From NCBI GenBank assembly GCA_034190875.2, contig CM067343.1, positions 23,008,533 through 23,072,532 of the forward strand: DNA of 64,000 nt. The letters are read 5' to 3'. Position 1 is the stretch's first letter. Every line of letters begins with the position of its first letter. The position numbers were made by a program, and so were the translations under genes. The notes under the pieces are model-generated. The model saw only the letters and a program-made list of their open reading frames with translations. It had not been told where the DNA came from and made no database searches. The DNA is from Urechis unicinctus (Eukaryota; Annelida; Polychaeta; Xenopneusta; Urechidae). Below, piece after piece: positions 1 through 10,522 of the stretch.

Positions 1-2527
1 ATCAACTGTACAGTAAAGATCCATCGTCATTTTAACAGTATTGACAACAGAACAACACCGTATGTGCTACCCTTTGAACAATATTGTCTGTACATAATGC
101 TTATCACGGAACAAGAATATTTTACATTTCATCCAAGAGAAGACTTATCGTGATTTTTGGCTGACACTTTATAAAATCTAAGATATTGCTTAGTTAATTA
201 TTGTTTTTCAAATTGTGTGGATGCGTCCATTAATAATGCGAAGCTAGATAAGTGAGGCATTGATTATGGGCATATATAACGCAAGCATTAACATTTGTAT
301 CACACATTGTCGATAAAGAGAACAGTCACCATTAACGAATCCCCGCTATAATAATATGGGATATGCATGCAAATAGTTTGGTTTATCATTCATCAAGCTT
401 AATATATCCCTGTAAAGTGAATACAAATGGTCAATACGTTCCCCGTCTAACAAGAACAACGATCCATGACGAGGTCCACGTCGGTAATGTTGATATACCA
501 TTTCACTAACAGACACTAGCGTAATCTCGTAATGCACGATATTCCCGCTATTGCCGACGAGTGCCTTGATTTGTAAGCATAAATACATTTGTTGTGTTAA
601 GCGTAGCAGTGGCGTAATCAGTTATCCTGACAATCGTTGCTGAGACATTTAACGATCATGCTTTCATTTCGTATTCTATTTTGTATTGAATCAGAAAATA
701 TATGAATTGCATATTGCAACTATATCTGCAATACTACTTTGTGAGGATGTCACCATATTGTTACAGCTTCTTTTTTCATCAACAGTAGTATTATGGGAAT
801 ACCTTGCTGCATGGTACTTAATCAGGGTTAAACAAGACCAGTATTTGGATTTATCATCAACAGCTTGTACCATTACCATCTAAGGATTGTCCACAAAGCT
901 AAGCAATGCGGGGAACATCGCATTCTATTTAATAAGTGGGCAGCATCTATGCCTGTAGTTCATCCATCGGGCAGTCTGCGAACAGATTATTCCAAAATAA
1001 ATGCTTCATTAAAAGACGTTTATCGCCTCATGTCCTAATATGCAGCCGCATATAACAAAACGACTGTAAATTGCCGACATATAATGACCTCTTCTGGTGT
1101 GATATGGACACAATGGCATAAGTTTGTTATGCTTTGAATATTTTCGTGACGCGTATTGGATTTTAGCGTCAATATTCTCGTTCTACACTTTTTACTCGCA
1201 TATAGAGAAAGTTCATTTAATATGCGTGGCTGATCTTTCCCAAAGATGTGTGCAAGTTTGAACCCGATTTTTCTACGGTGGGCAATTGTATTGTAAACAA
1301 GTCGACTAAGTTAATACAGAGCAATGCGCGTTCTTTTGTTAGGCTCATGGCTGATATAGTTAAATCTACGAATGTACTGGTTTGCAAATGATCTATTCTA
1401 TTCTCATCTAGCATGAACTGAGCGGGCTGACGAGGTCTGCAATTTGCGATATGAATGATCGTGGTATCAATTCAATGATCATTTTTGCTGATAACGGTCA
1501 ATGTAAAAGTAATGTTTTAGTGCATTGTGCTGCGAATGCGAATGAGTCAGACTTTTTGAACGAACATTCTCAAAAAGTATATTCCCATCATTCAACATAA
1601 CAGGTGTAAATTTTGCAACATGATTTGATGCAAGCAACTCTCAAAGCCTGTCCGTCATTATGACGCCCCAATTATAGCCCCAATTATGTACTGGCTTAAA
1701 GGATGCCCCAAGTTACTCATGTAACGTCAATACAAACCGTAACCTTCGCCTTATTGCACAGCATAATGAATGTGAGCCACATCGAAAATTAATTGGTACG
1801 TGATAGTAACGTTATACGGGTAAGAGCTTAATAATTTTACACATGTAATCACTAATCATAAGCCATGCTCTTAATTATCAATTTTGCCAAAAAGTAAGAA
1901 ATATATTAACAGCCATCTTCCATTCTTTAATTGCGGTGTGAATTATTATGCAGATGTATCGTGTGGGACCTGTAGCAAACATTTAAGTTTTCCTCGACTT
2001 CATATTGAATGTGAACAGATTGTTTTCATTTTATTTATTGTCTTGTTTCACTCCAAAACTCTTTAAGGGTCATCTGTAGAACATCAAAGCCGTGCGATAT
2101 ATTATAAAAGTTGAACGCATCTGTCATCACCTAATTGCCATACTAATTCCGCAATCAGCCGATATGATAACTTATCTTTGAGATGAATAGATAAACGAAA
2201 GAGCAACAAAGAATATGTTTCAAATTTAATCGTTTATGTTGACAGCACTTATGTTAATACGCTGTGTTGCCAGCATATACATGCCAATATGATACATTCG
2301 CAAATGTGTAAGTTAGTTACAATAGAATGGAGAGTCTATGTTGAACAGGTACTACTTGTACACCGCCAACGGCTAATTGCTGTAGCCACCAAAACATCGC
2401 TTCTGTACAGATTGTTGCTGAAAAACATCACGCGTGTATTTAATGAAGAAATTTCCCGAGGTGCTTTCTGCAACATGATGACGTAATTTCGTTTCATGGT
2501 TGTTTATTTGGTAATTTTGTTAGGGGG
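1..2527 (+). repeat. LR-0: partial copy of the large LR repeat family
   Basis: This block is collinear with LR-A1 (bases 75-1360 match about 7230-8640) and LR-A2 (bases 1-2140 match about 11717-14430). It matches LR-B and LR-C in inverted orientation. It begins before the window edge. Compared with LR-A1 it lacks about 170 bp near position 575. From about 2140 it leaves the LR-A2 sequence and instead matches LR-D (61375-61735). Its last bases, near 2424-2510, match the LR-A1 end at 9658-9760. No gene is recognised. Short open stretches exist on both strands, such as 346-588 on the minus strand, and their relatives occur in the other copies. The right end runs into a simple-sequence block. Confidence 0.8.
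346..588 (-). other. Short open frame inside LR-0 with relatives in four other LR copies
   Basis: An 80-codon frame. Its core RRGPRHGSLFLLDGERIDH has clear relatives in the equivalent place of LR-B (plus strand, about 25200-25400), LR-C (plus, about 44020-44160) and LR-A1 (minus, about 7440-7680), and a frame-broken one in LR-A2 (minus, about 11930-12190). Each relative is open over tens of codons and then stops. No known family is recognised. It may be the last visible piece of an ancestral LR protein, or just an accidental frame in conserved DNA. Confidence 0.25.
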
Positions 2528-2537
2528 GTTATATATA

Positions 2538-2568
<31 letters not shown>

Positions 2569-2937
2569 GATATATATATATATATATATATCTATATCGA
2601 TATATCTATCTCTATATCTCTATATATATCTCTCTCTAGAGAGAATAGAGATATATCTCTCTATCTCTCTCTCTCTATATAGAGAGAGATCTATCTCTCT
2701 CCCCTCTAGAGAGACATCTCTATAGAGATCTATAGAGAGATAGAGATCTCTAGAGAAAATCTCTCTCTATCTCTGTCTCTATATATATCTATATCTCTCT
2801 CTCTTCTATCTATACTCTCTCTATCTCTCTCTCTCTCTCTATATATCTATATCTCTCTCTATATCTCTGTATATCTATATCTATCTCTCTATCTATATAT
2901 ATATATCTCTATATATATCTATCTATATCTCTCTCTT
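2528..2937. repeat. Compound TA/TC/TCTA simple-sequence block
   Basis: About 410 bp are made almost only of interleaved TA, GA, TC and CTAT motifs, with many small self-complementary pieces such as TCTAGAGA. The block separates LR-0 from the LTR-retroelement fossil. It is likely a microsatellite that expanded and then degenerated. Confidence 0.9.
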
Positions 2938-4479
2938 TACCCTAGACTAAGATACCAAGATGCTTCCTGTGTTCAACTTTGCAGACCTGTCCCTCAAATA
3001 TTTTTTTTCAGGAAAGGGAAGACAGATAATGGAAAACAGGCCAGTCTGTTTTTAATCTCATGACCAAGTTCAATGGGTCAATGCACCATACGTTTAAAGA
3101 GGCAAAAAAGAGAGCTCTCCGAATCTAAAGCCAATGATCAAAGTGGGTGGCTAGCGCAAGCAAGCAACAGCCTTGACGCCAGATACATTTGGGTACTTTA
3201 CAAATCCGGTCTCGGCAATGCCAGATTAGCAGCCCCATGAGTTATGTTCCCTGCCTGACCAATTTAGAGAACGCCACCGCTTCTACCACAACTATAGGTT
3301 CAATACGGAATCACGATAGACGCGGAAGGTCCTCTTCTAGGCACCGATTAATTCGGCATGCAAGTCTGGTACCAGTCTCAGGGACCACCTATATAGGGTA
3401 GATAGAGCGATAGGCCAGCACAGCCGGGATGGCTCAGATGACAGTTTTAACTGTTCCAGGTCCTTTTCAGGTATACGTCCTAGTAGAATAGATTCCAGGT
3501 CTCGTCACATTTCCAGGGACAGCGAACGAAGCAAATCACCCATGTACACCAATAATTTTCGTACCCCTACCCCAGACCCTATTCAATGTTTCAATTGCAA
3601 TGGGAAGGGACACATTGCTAAATTCTGCTATTTAAACTAGAACGACACTGTCCGTCATAGAGAAATATCATACAATAATGACCCACCTAAATTTAGTTAG
3701 CACCGCCCTTTTCAGTGATCAGACAGTACTAGTCAAAATTTGAAAATGTTATAACATCGCCTTTTTGGACACTAGTGCGCGCATAAATTGCATAGATGGC
3801 ATGTATCTGGCTAAATTATTTTGCAAAGTAAACCCCTTTTTGAATTGTTCAGGAATCAAGACCATTTCAGCATATTAATGAAACAAAGGTTTTCGGACAA
3901 ATACAACTAAGAGTCAAAATTCCGTCCTCCTAAGTATTTCTGCTAGGTGTGGTTGTCTTCCCGTGCTCGGTTCACAGCACTTTAGAATATGTACTGGTTC
4001 GGTAGCGTCTTCAGTCCAGGGGACAGATTATGCTAAGCCAGAGGAGGCGTTGACACACGACTCCACTACATGATCAACCGGCCGAGGATCTTCAAGTATC
4101 ACGTTGCTGCCTGGATCGAATGGACCCACCAGTTCGGAAAGCTCACGTCGATGAACGCCAGCAGTGTGCATATGACTTGCGCAGGCTATATTCCTGTTCC
4201 ATTTGTATAACTTACACCTTCTTAAGAATAGTCAGCTTTAATATTGCTTGTGTAATCTTGCTTCTCTCCCTTTTTCTACATAAAAACCCACGCCAGGTAA
4301 GCCCAAAATATTAGTGAGTTTCAGCGCCGAGGTACACACCTAGACAAACTCTCTCTTCGGCTCGGATTCACTAGGGTTAGAAGTGTCGCACGATGCTTCT
4401 ACTGGTACTATGAATGCTTGGGCATTGAGTGCCAAATTGATAACAAACCTAGCCATCATCATGACGTACCCTCTCAGTC
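2938..4479 (+). mobile_element. Fossil of an LTR retroelement (gag and protease part)
   Basis: An old, clearly broken copy of an LTR-class element in + orientation. The parts visible are a gag tail rich in Arg and Ser, then a CCHC zinc knuckle of retroelement nucleocapsid type near 3588-3635, then a retropepsin-like aspartic protease signature near 3765-3800. This order fits Ty3/Gypsy-like elements, but the family assignment is tentative. No reverse transcriptase, integrase or confident LTR pair is visible, so the copy is truncated as well as decayed, with many breaks. The limits are soft: the left edge is the simple-sequence block and the right edge is where LR-A1 homology starts. Confidence 0.6.
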
Positions 4480-7400
4480 ATCAGTTTGATGCAGTACATC
4501 CTTGCAGGTTGTGTTAACAATAAACCTCTACGTGTCACCTGCAACCTCCCCCCGACTTTATTAATGCATATCCCATATCCTAGAGCCACATGCGCATCTT
4601 GCTTAGGCAACGCCCAAAGGCCCGAGAAACTCCTAAGCCTTCACTGGCAAGGCTGCTGCATGTTCCATGCGAATTGAAATAGCGTGCCTTAGACGTTGAG
4701 GAAATCACCTATACATTCGAATCCTCTTTCTCAACATTTGGCCTCCGAGCTTAGCGCATCTCTCCCCATCATTTAAGCTCCTCTTTAAACATTCAAAAGT
4801 AGATAAGTTAAAGTTATTCTCAAACTAACGCCTATATTTCGAGTCTTCATTACCACAAGTGCGAATTATGTATATCTCTACACCACACTTCCCGATACAA
4901 TATTTCTTATAGATAGACAAAAGCGATAAATGGCAATGACATGCATTTGTGATGGATAAGTCCGACATCATTTACCTCATGATATAGGCATACAAACCAC
5001 ACTTTAAAAACCAGGGTCGATAAAAATACAACCTAATATCAAATTATGCAGTTCCGGGATTTTGGATTTATGCTGATATACTTAGCTCTACCAAAAAGCA
5101 ACTGAAACCTTATTCCACTGTGCGGAGCCTAAAACGAAAAGCACACTAGAAATAGGCTAAGCATCATCTACAAATCTTCCAAGTCAAAGCCCATCAGTGA
5201 TGTTTTTCAGTCAAACATGGTATTAATCAATATTGGATTGAAGAGCAGATTGGTAAGCATATCCAGAGAGTAAGCCTTTGGGTGATTATTCATATATGCC
5301 AAGAGCAATAACCAATGATAATCCATGTTTTACTATGTGCTTCATATGGTGGATGCGGTGATAACGTGGTGCATTAGAGCTGCCCTGGAGCATGTCAGTG
5401 GAAAATCGAAGTGAAATAATGACAGGAGGATGTGACTTCAAATAGCTTCGCTTGCCATACTGACTGTGTGATGTTGCCTCCGGCAAGAGAATTGGCAATC
5501 AGGCGCTATTTCTTCACACGCCATTGTACCAGATCGTGCGAAAATCTGATATGTTTGCTTAATGACATTTCTTCACAGCACGTACCTACCACAACTGCAT
5601 AGTAACCGTGCAATATACGTTACCTTCAGGTCAATACCCATACCGATGACGTGCCACACGAACGCAAGTGAATGGATATCTGTAATTGTCATTTTGGTCT
5701 GCGCTACAAAAGATGTATTTCAAGTTTGTATGCATATTGCAGCGTATATTGTTGACTGTCAAACCTGTTTAGTAAGAAAAAAAGTGCATAAACTGTTTGA
5801 TTTAATGTGTTTGTTGGCCAGCATGGACAAGAAAGGGTCGCTCTTTTTGCCTAATATCAATTCAGTGGCTTCATAGATAATGACACCGCAATTGATTTGA
5901 GTCAATGTTATAAGCCCTTTCATGACTTGCATGTGTTTATATCATACTGCCGTAGTTATCACCAATCTTGTACAATGAAATGGTAGAGGTGCAAAATCAC
6001 TACACAGTACATTAAATGCACCTTACATTGTACAAAGCGTCCTGAAATTAGGTCAAATCGTTTTCGATGACATTGCACCCGAGTTAGAATGTGTCGCTCT
6101 ATTAACGTTGACGACTTGCCTCAAAAGCTAAATTGTTGCTTAGTGCCTAATTAGAAGACTCACACTCTATCTCGTTGTGTACAATCTATGGCTCCAGGCA
6201 TTGTCTTTGCAAATCTTCTGACGAATTATATAAAGTAACATTTATATAGAGGGAATCATATTTCCGTAAGTCATGTCAATATAGCAACATACTTACAGCA
6301 ATCGCCGGGCAACGGCCCTTGTAATCGATCAGCTTCTCGGCTGATGTGTATCATCAGACTAGGTATATTTGTAGAAAGCGCGTTGCCAGGTTACTGTCTC
6401 CTCTCCGCTCTGATTTGTATTGCCTGCGTGCTGTTAAATACAACAAACATATTACAATATGGATATGTATGCCGCATTTTATAATTGAAATTATATTTTT
6501 CTAACTAATATTTCCAGTTATGGTGTCGTGCATAGATGGTAACGTAAGCGAAAACCAACGGGTTCCATAATGCTATATCTTGCAAAAATCCGAACGATTG
6601 GTCTAACAATTAGAATGTGGTACGGTTCGAGCTTTATGTTAATGCTAACATTTCTGAGGAGCATATTTCTTTACAGCACCACGAACAATGGCACAATAAG
6701 CATGTCATGCAATATATCAGAGCGGGTCTTGCCAACGTAATTGAAAAAAAATCGCGCGAGCCACGACTTACAATGTTATTTAATGCACTGTCAGTGTAAG
6801 GGTTGTTCAGCGAAATGAATATTCTATTAGATTCACAGATAAGATGATAACAGTACTAATGCGTGTCAGAACATCGGTGTTAATGACCACATGAAGTGTT
6901 TCCCCGCGGAACAGTGTGTGTTTGTCAAATACGGCAATGTATTACTGAACTCTGCAAATACAGCACGCAAACAAGTAAAATAGTGCGTGATTTCAATGGG
7001 CTACGACGTCCCCATGTGTGCACTGAATAAACATTGATATAGATAATAGCGGCGGTTGGGTAGTCTACTTATTTTTTATTCTTGACATAGCATTTTGCTC
7101 TGGTATTAATTATAGTTACAAACATAGCCATACCGTTATGTTATAATACGGAAGAGGTGCGACGGAAGCTAGCACTGTGTCTACAGCGCCTGTTTACTTA
7201 GTGGGTCTTAGTATCAGTAGATACTATCAATATTTTCTGCGAATAATTCTTATCACAGTACAAAAATATTTTATATTTCATCTCAAAGAAGACTTATCGT
7301 TATTTTTGACTGACATTTTATAAAATCTAAGATTTTGCTAAGTTAATTACTGTTTTTTCAAATTGTGTGCATATATAAGGCAAACATTTACATTTCTATT

Positions 7401-7966
7401 ACATATTGTCGATAAAGAGAACAGTCACCATTAACGAATCCTCGCAATAATATCATTCGATATGCATGCAAATAGTCTGGTTTATCGTTCATCGAGCTTA
7501 ATGTCTGTCTTTAAAGTGAATACAAATGGTCAATACATTCCTCATCTAAAGAGAACAAGGATCCCTGATGAGGTCCACATCGGTTATGCTGATATGTCAT
7601 TTTAGTGTCAGACACAAGAGTAATCTCGTCATACACGATAATCCCGCTCTTGCCGACGTGTACCTTGATTTTATTTTAAAAACTACGCGTTCAGCTGCGT
7701 TTGATAAACCTTCATGAGTTTACTTACATTCATTACTGAGTAACCACGTATGCTGCTAGTTTAGGAAGGCAACAACAATTATCCCAATGCACAACTAGAA
7801 AGCGCTCGACACTTCAGTGCTTTGTTTTACTAATCAAAAAGTGAATTGTAAGCATAAATACATTTGCTGTATTATGCGTAGCAGTGACTTAATCAGTTTT
7901 CCTGACAAACGTATCTGAGACATTTAACGACTGTGCTTTCATTTCGTATTCTATTTTGTATGGAAT

Positions 7967-8278
7967 ATGAAAATATATGAATTGCATATTGCATCTCTAT
8001 CTGCAATACTAATTCAAGAGAACGATATTGTTACGGCTTATTTATCCCTCAACAATAGTGTGATGGGAATACCTTGCTGCATGGAACTTTATCACGTTTA
8101 CACAAAATCAGAATTTGGATTTATTAGCTATAGCTGGTACCATTACCACCAAAATATTGTCCACAAAGCAAAGCAATGCGAGGAACACAGTAAAATATTA
8201 AATAAGTGGGCATCATCTATGACAGTAGTTTATCCATCGGGCAGTCTGCGAACAGATTACTCCAAATTAAATGCTTAA
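7967..8278 (+). other. Short open frame inside LR-A1, related to frames in other LR copies
   Basis: A 103-codon open frame starting MKIYELHIA. A similar frame (MNQKIYELHIA) lies in LR-0 at 686-883, and the same region is recognisable but broken in LR-C on the minus strand near 43400-43690. The protein matches no family I know, with no signal peptide or catalytic motif. The conservation may only reflect the DNA-level similarity of the copies. It could be the remnant of an ancestral LR gene, but chance is more likely. Confidence 0.2.
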
Positions 8279-9273
8279 TTAAAAGACGTTTATTATCTCA
8301 TGTACTAGGAATGCAGCCGCTTATAACAAAATGACTGTAAATGGCTGATATATAAGCAAATGACCTCTCCTGGTGTGATATGGACACATAAGCATTAGTG
8401 TGAAAGTTGGTTTTGCATTGCAAATTTTCGTGACGCGTATTGGATTTTAACGTAAATATTTTCGTTCTGTACTTTTTACTCGCACATAGAGAACGTTCAT
8501 TGAATATGCGTGACTGATCTTTGCCAAAGATGTGTGTATGTTTGAACCCGATTTTTTCTACAGTGGGCAGTTTTACTGTACGCAAGTCGACGTAGTCAAT
8601 ACAGAGCAATGCGCGTTCTTTTGTTAGGTTCATGGCTCATATAGTTTAATCTCTGGTAGGATATGGCAGGCTATAGTGGCGCTTTGATTGATACCCTATG
8701 GTTATTCGTTTGAGTCATCGCCTTATACATTTAATGTAACAGCTAATCAGTCAGAGTTAATTCATTCTAGTTCCCCATGGAAAGCCCAACACAAAGACTA
8801 CAGCCTCCAATTGTGATTTCTTACAGGTCGTTTCATTAAGGAAACTGAATCGCTGTGTCATCCCTTTATTGCGATGGCACATTTTAATGAACACACATCT
8901 GAGGAAAATTTGCTATTGATCTCTCTCTACATACATATTTGAACTAATGTCATGCTAACATGATGCACGAGACATTGTTCGAACTATATAGTCATTCACA
9001 TTGTGAAATAAATATTTTGTGTGAGAGATGAATGCTATGTTTACTGCTAGGCTTGTGTAGCTTAATATCGCCGTTAGTCACTATGAACAGATGCATTTTC
9101 AAAGAAATATATGTTGGCATTTCTACGAGTCAATAAAGCAGTGCACCGGTGTATGTTCTGAATTAAAATGCAAACTGTATGGAAGATTATTCAAGATAAC
9201 CATACATAAGTGCTATTTCCTCCTTCAACAAACATATTGTACCGCAATAGCCGATAAAATAATTATATAGTAT

Positions 9274-9567
9274 TGCTCTGTCTTCTGTACATAATCCTTT
9301 TTCATTTAGTTTGCCAACCTAGTTGCTAGATTTAGTAACTAAATCTCTTGTCAGAGCAGCAACTACATGGGGTGTTATTGTTACAGAGAGCCACATCCGT
9401 TTAACACAGCGGCAAATTATTCACAAGTTGTGTCTGTTTTTGGAGGTGTTCATTTGATGCGCATATGATTCGACAAGATTATTTCGGTTACAAAACCGCT
9501 ATAAAGTGGTTAAGTTGCATGGGGAATAATTGTCAATACAATTCGCGGAAATGCAGTATATTAGCCA
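9274..9567. mobile_element. 294-bp extra segment in LR-A1 with an internal hairpin
   Basis: LR-A2 runs from ATTATATAGTATT straight into AAGGCAACTGTTGATC. LR-A1 has about 294 bases between the same flanks. Inside, at 9320-9365, is an imperfect hairpin: TAGTTGCT and AGCAACTA enclose AGATTTAG and CTAAATCT. I see no terminal inverted repeats, target-site duplication or poly-A tail, so the class is unknown. It could also be ancestral sequence lost from LR-A2. Confidence 0.4.
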
Positions 9568-9599
9568 AAAAAGGTAAACTATTGATCAAATCAAAAATT

Positions 9600-9624
9600 G
9601 GGTTGGGGGCGGGGGGTTGAGGGG
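9600..9624 (+). other. G-quadruplex motif in LR-A1
   Basis: Four G runs (3, 5, 6 and 4 bases) are separated by loops of 2, 1 and 4 bases, meeting the usual G4 pattern on the + strand. The same site in the other copies carries a G or C homopolymer: LR-A2 15077-15092, LR-B 22484-22496 and LR-C 42140-42148. Confidence 0.6.
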
Positions 9625-9657
9625 CGTATGTGACACATCGATTGAGGGCTGCAAATA

Positions 9658-9720
9658 GCAACATCACGTGTGTATTTAATGAATGTTTGATGAAGAAATT
9701 TCCCGAGCCGATGTCTGCAA
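9658..9720 (+). repeat. LR end segment shared with LR-0 and LR-D
   Basis: This short stretch ends in TCTGCAAC and matches 2424-2480 in LR-0 and about 61655-61728 in LR-D. It follows directly on the G-rich end of LR-A1, so it marks a rearrangement junction between two parts of the LR family. Confidence 0.6.
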
Positions 9721-9887
9721 CCTGATGTGGTTATTTCGTTTTATGTTTTTATATTGAACAAATGCCTATTCACATTATATGGAACAGCGCAAGACAGAAC
9801 CGCGGATTCTAGCCTTCCCGTTCGGGATATGATTCCCTATGACACTGAAGAGCTGCAAATCACTTTAATGATGTTCAGGCCCTTGAT
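9721..9887 (+). mobile_element. Approx. 167-bp invertible or MITE-like segment, orientation 1
   Basis: This segment matches the reverse complement of 61729-61906 over its whole length at roughly 80% by eye, sharing the core TATTCACATTATATG. Both copies sit directly after the flank TCTGCAACCTGATG, yet they run in opposite directions. The 61.7-kb copy is bounded by inverted CCTGATGAAA and TTTCATCAGG. LR-0 (2480-2510) shows the first bases in the same orientation as here. It is either a small element inserted twice at one target or a segment that flipped between short inverted repeats. Confidence 0.5.
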
Positions 9888-10394
9888 TTACTGCAGCGGT
9901 TATCTTTAACAACCAAGCAATTATAGACGTTTATCGCAAAGCAAGTGATACACTTCACTATTCATTACACTGATTTAATTTTTATATGGGTCCTCATCTT
10001 TAATCATGGTTTTCTTTTCATTTGTTGACATTGTGCAGATCGACACTTGCCGAAAGACACTGTCACTCGGCCATGTTTTGATATGCTTCGAGATAAAAAT
10101 TTGTACTATAACACATGGAGTAACCCATCAGAGGACATTCGTGAATCATACGGTATATAACCATAGCATAACATCGAGCAGGGTTTAACACAAACAGTTA
10201 ATATATTTATGGTAGGATTGTTTTTATCGATTATGGTCCGAACGATGCACTCAAGATTTTGATAGATATCTGTTGTGGATCAGAGAAATTGTGAGAAATA
10301 AGAAACGATATCGTTAGGTCGGAGGGGGCGGAGTTGTCTGGTTTAATCTACATATCTTGACAATGAAAAGGAAAATATGATTAATTAATACCCG

Positions 10395-10522
10395 TATCAG
10401 GAGCAATTAACATCGCTTTTAGGGACAATCTGCACCATTATCAGGAGCAATCAACACCTTTGTCAGGAGCAGTCAACACAATAGTCAGGATCAATCAACA
10501 CGCCGTCAGGAGCATTCAACAA
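10395..10522 (+). repeat. Minisatellite in LR-A2, unit about 20 bp
   Basis: About six imperfect units of the type TCAGGAGCAATCAACA, spaced about 20-30 bp. The same array, inverted and longer, is at 29269-29460 in LR-B. Spacing and sequence both drift between units, so it is not a CRISPR array. Confidence 0.75.

Larger units (their letters stand above)
4480..9657 (+). repeat. LR-A1: large LR repeat copy
   Basis: Bases 4480-7190 match LR-C in reverse (48280 down to about 44570). The easiest anchor is 5286-5498, which matches 46176-46388 almost without change. Bases 7190-8640 match LR-0 and LR-A2, and 8660-9657 match LR-A2 from about 14480 to 15130. Compared with LR-A2, this copy lacks about 1.27 kb (the equivalent of 13207-14480) and carries about 294 extra bases at 9274-9567. 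Past 9657 it jumps to the sequence found at the end of LR-0. No gene is recognised. Confidence 0.8.

Noticed and set aside
3423-3437. tRNA-like start GCCGGGATGGCTCAG
   Set aside because: No anticodon or T arm follows, and the bases lie inside the retroelement gag fossil.
5286-5498. 70-codon frame nearly identical to the one at 46176-46388
   Set aside because: The likeness follows from LR-A1 and LR-C being copies; the product has no motif and sits inside non-coding repeat DNA. The third copy in LR-B is not open.
10395-10522. CRISPR-like array
   Set aside because: Units and spacing drift, spacers are only a few bases, and the context is animal-like. It is a minisatellite.
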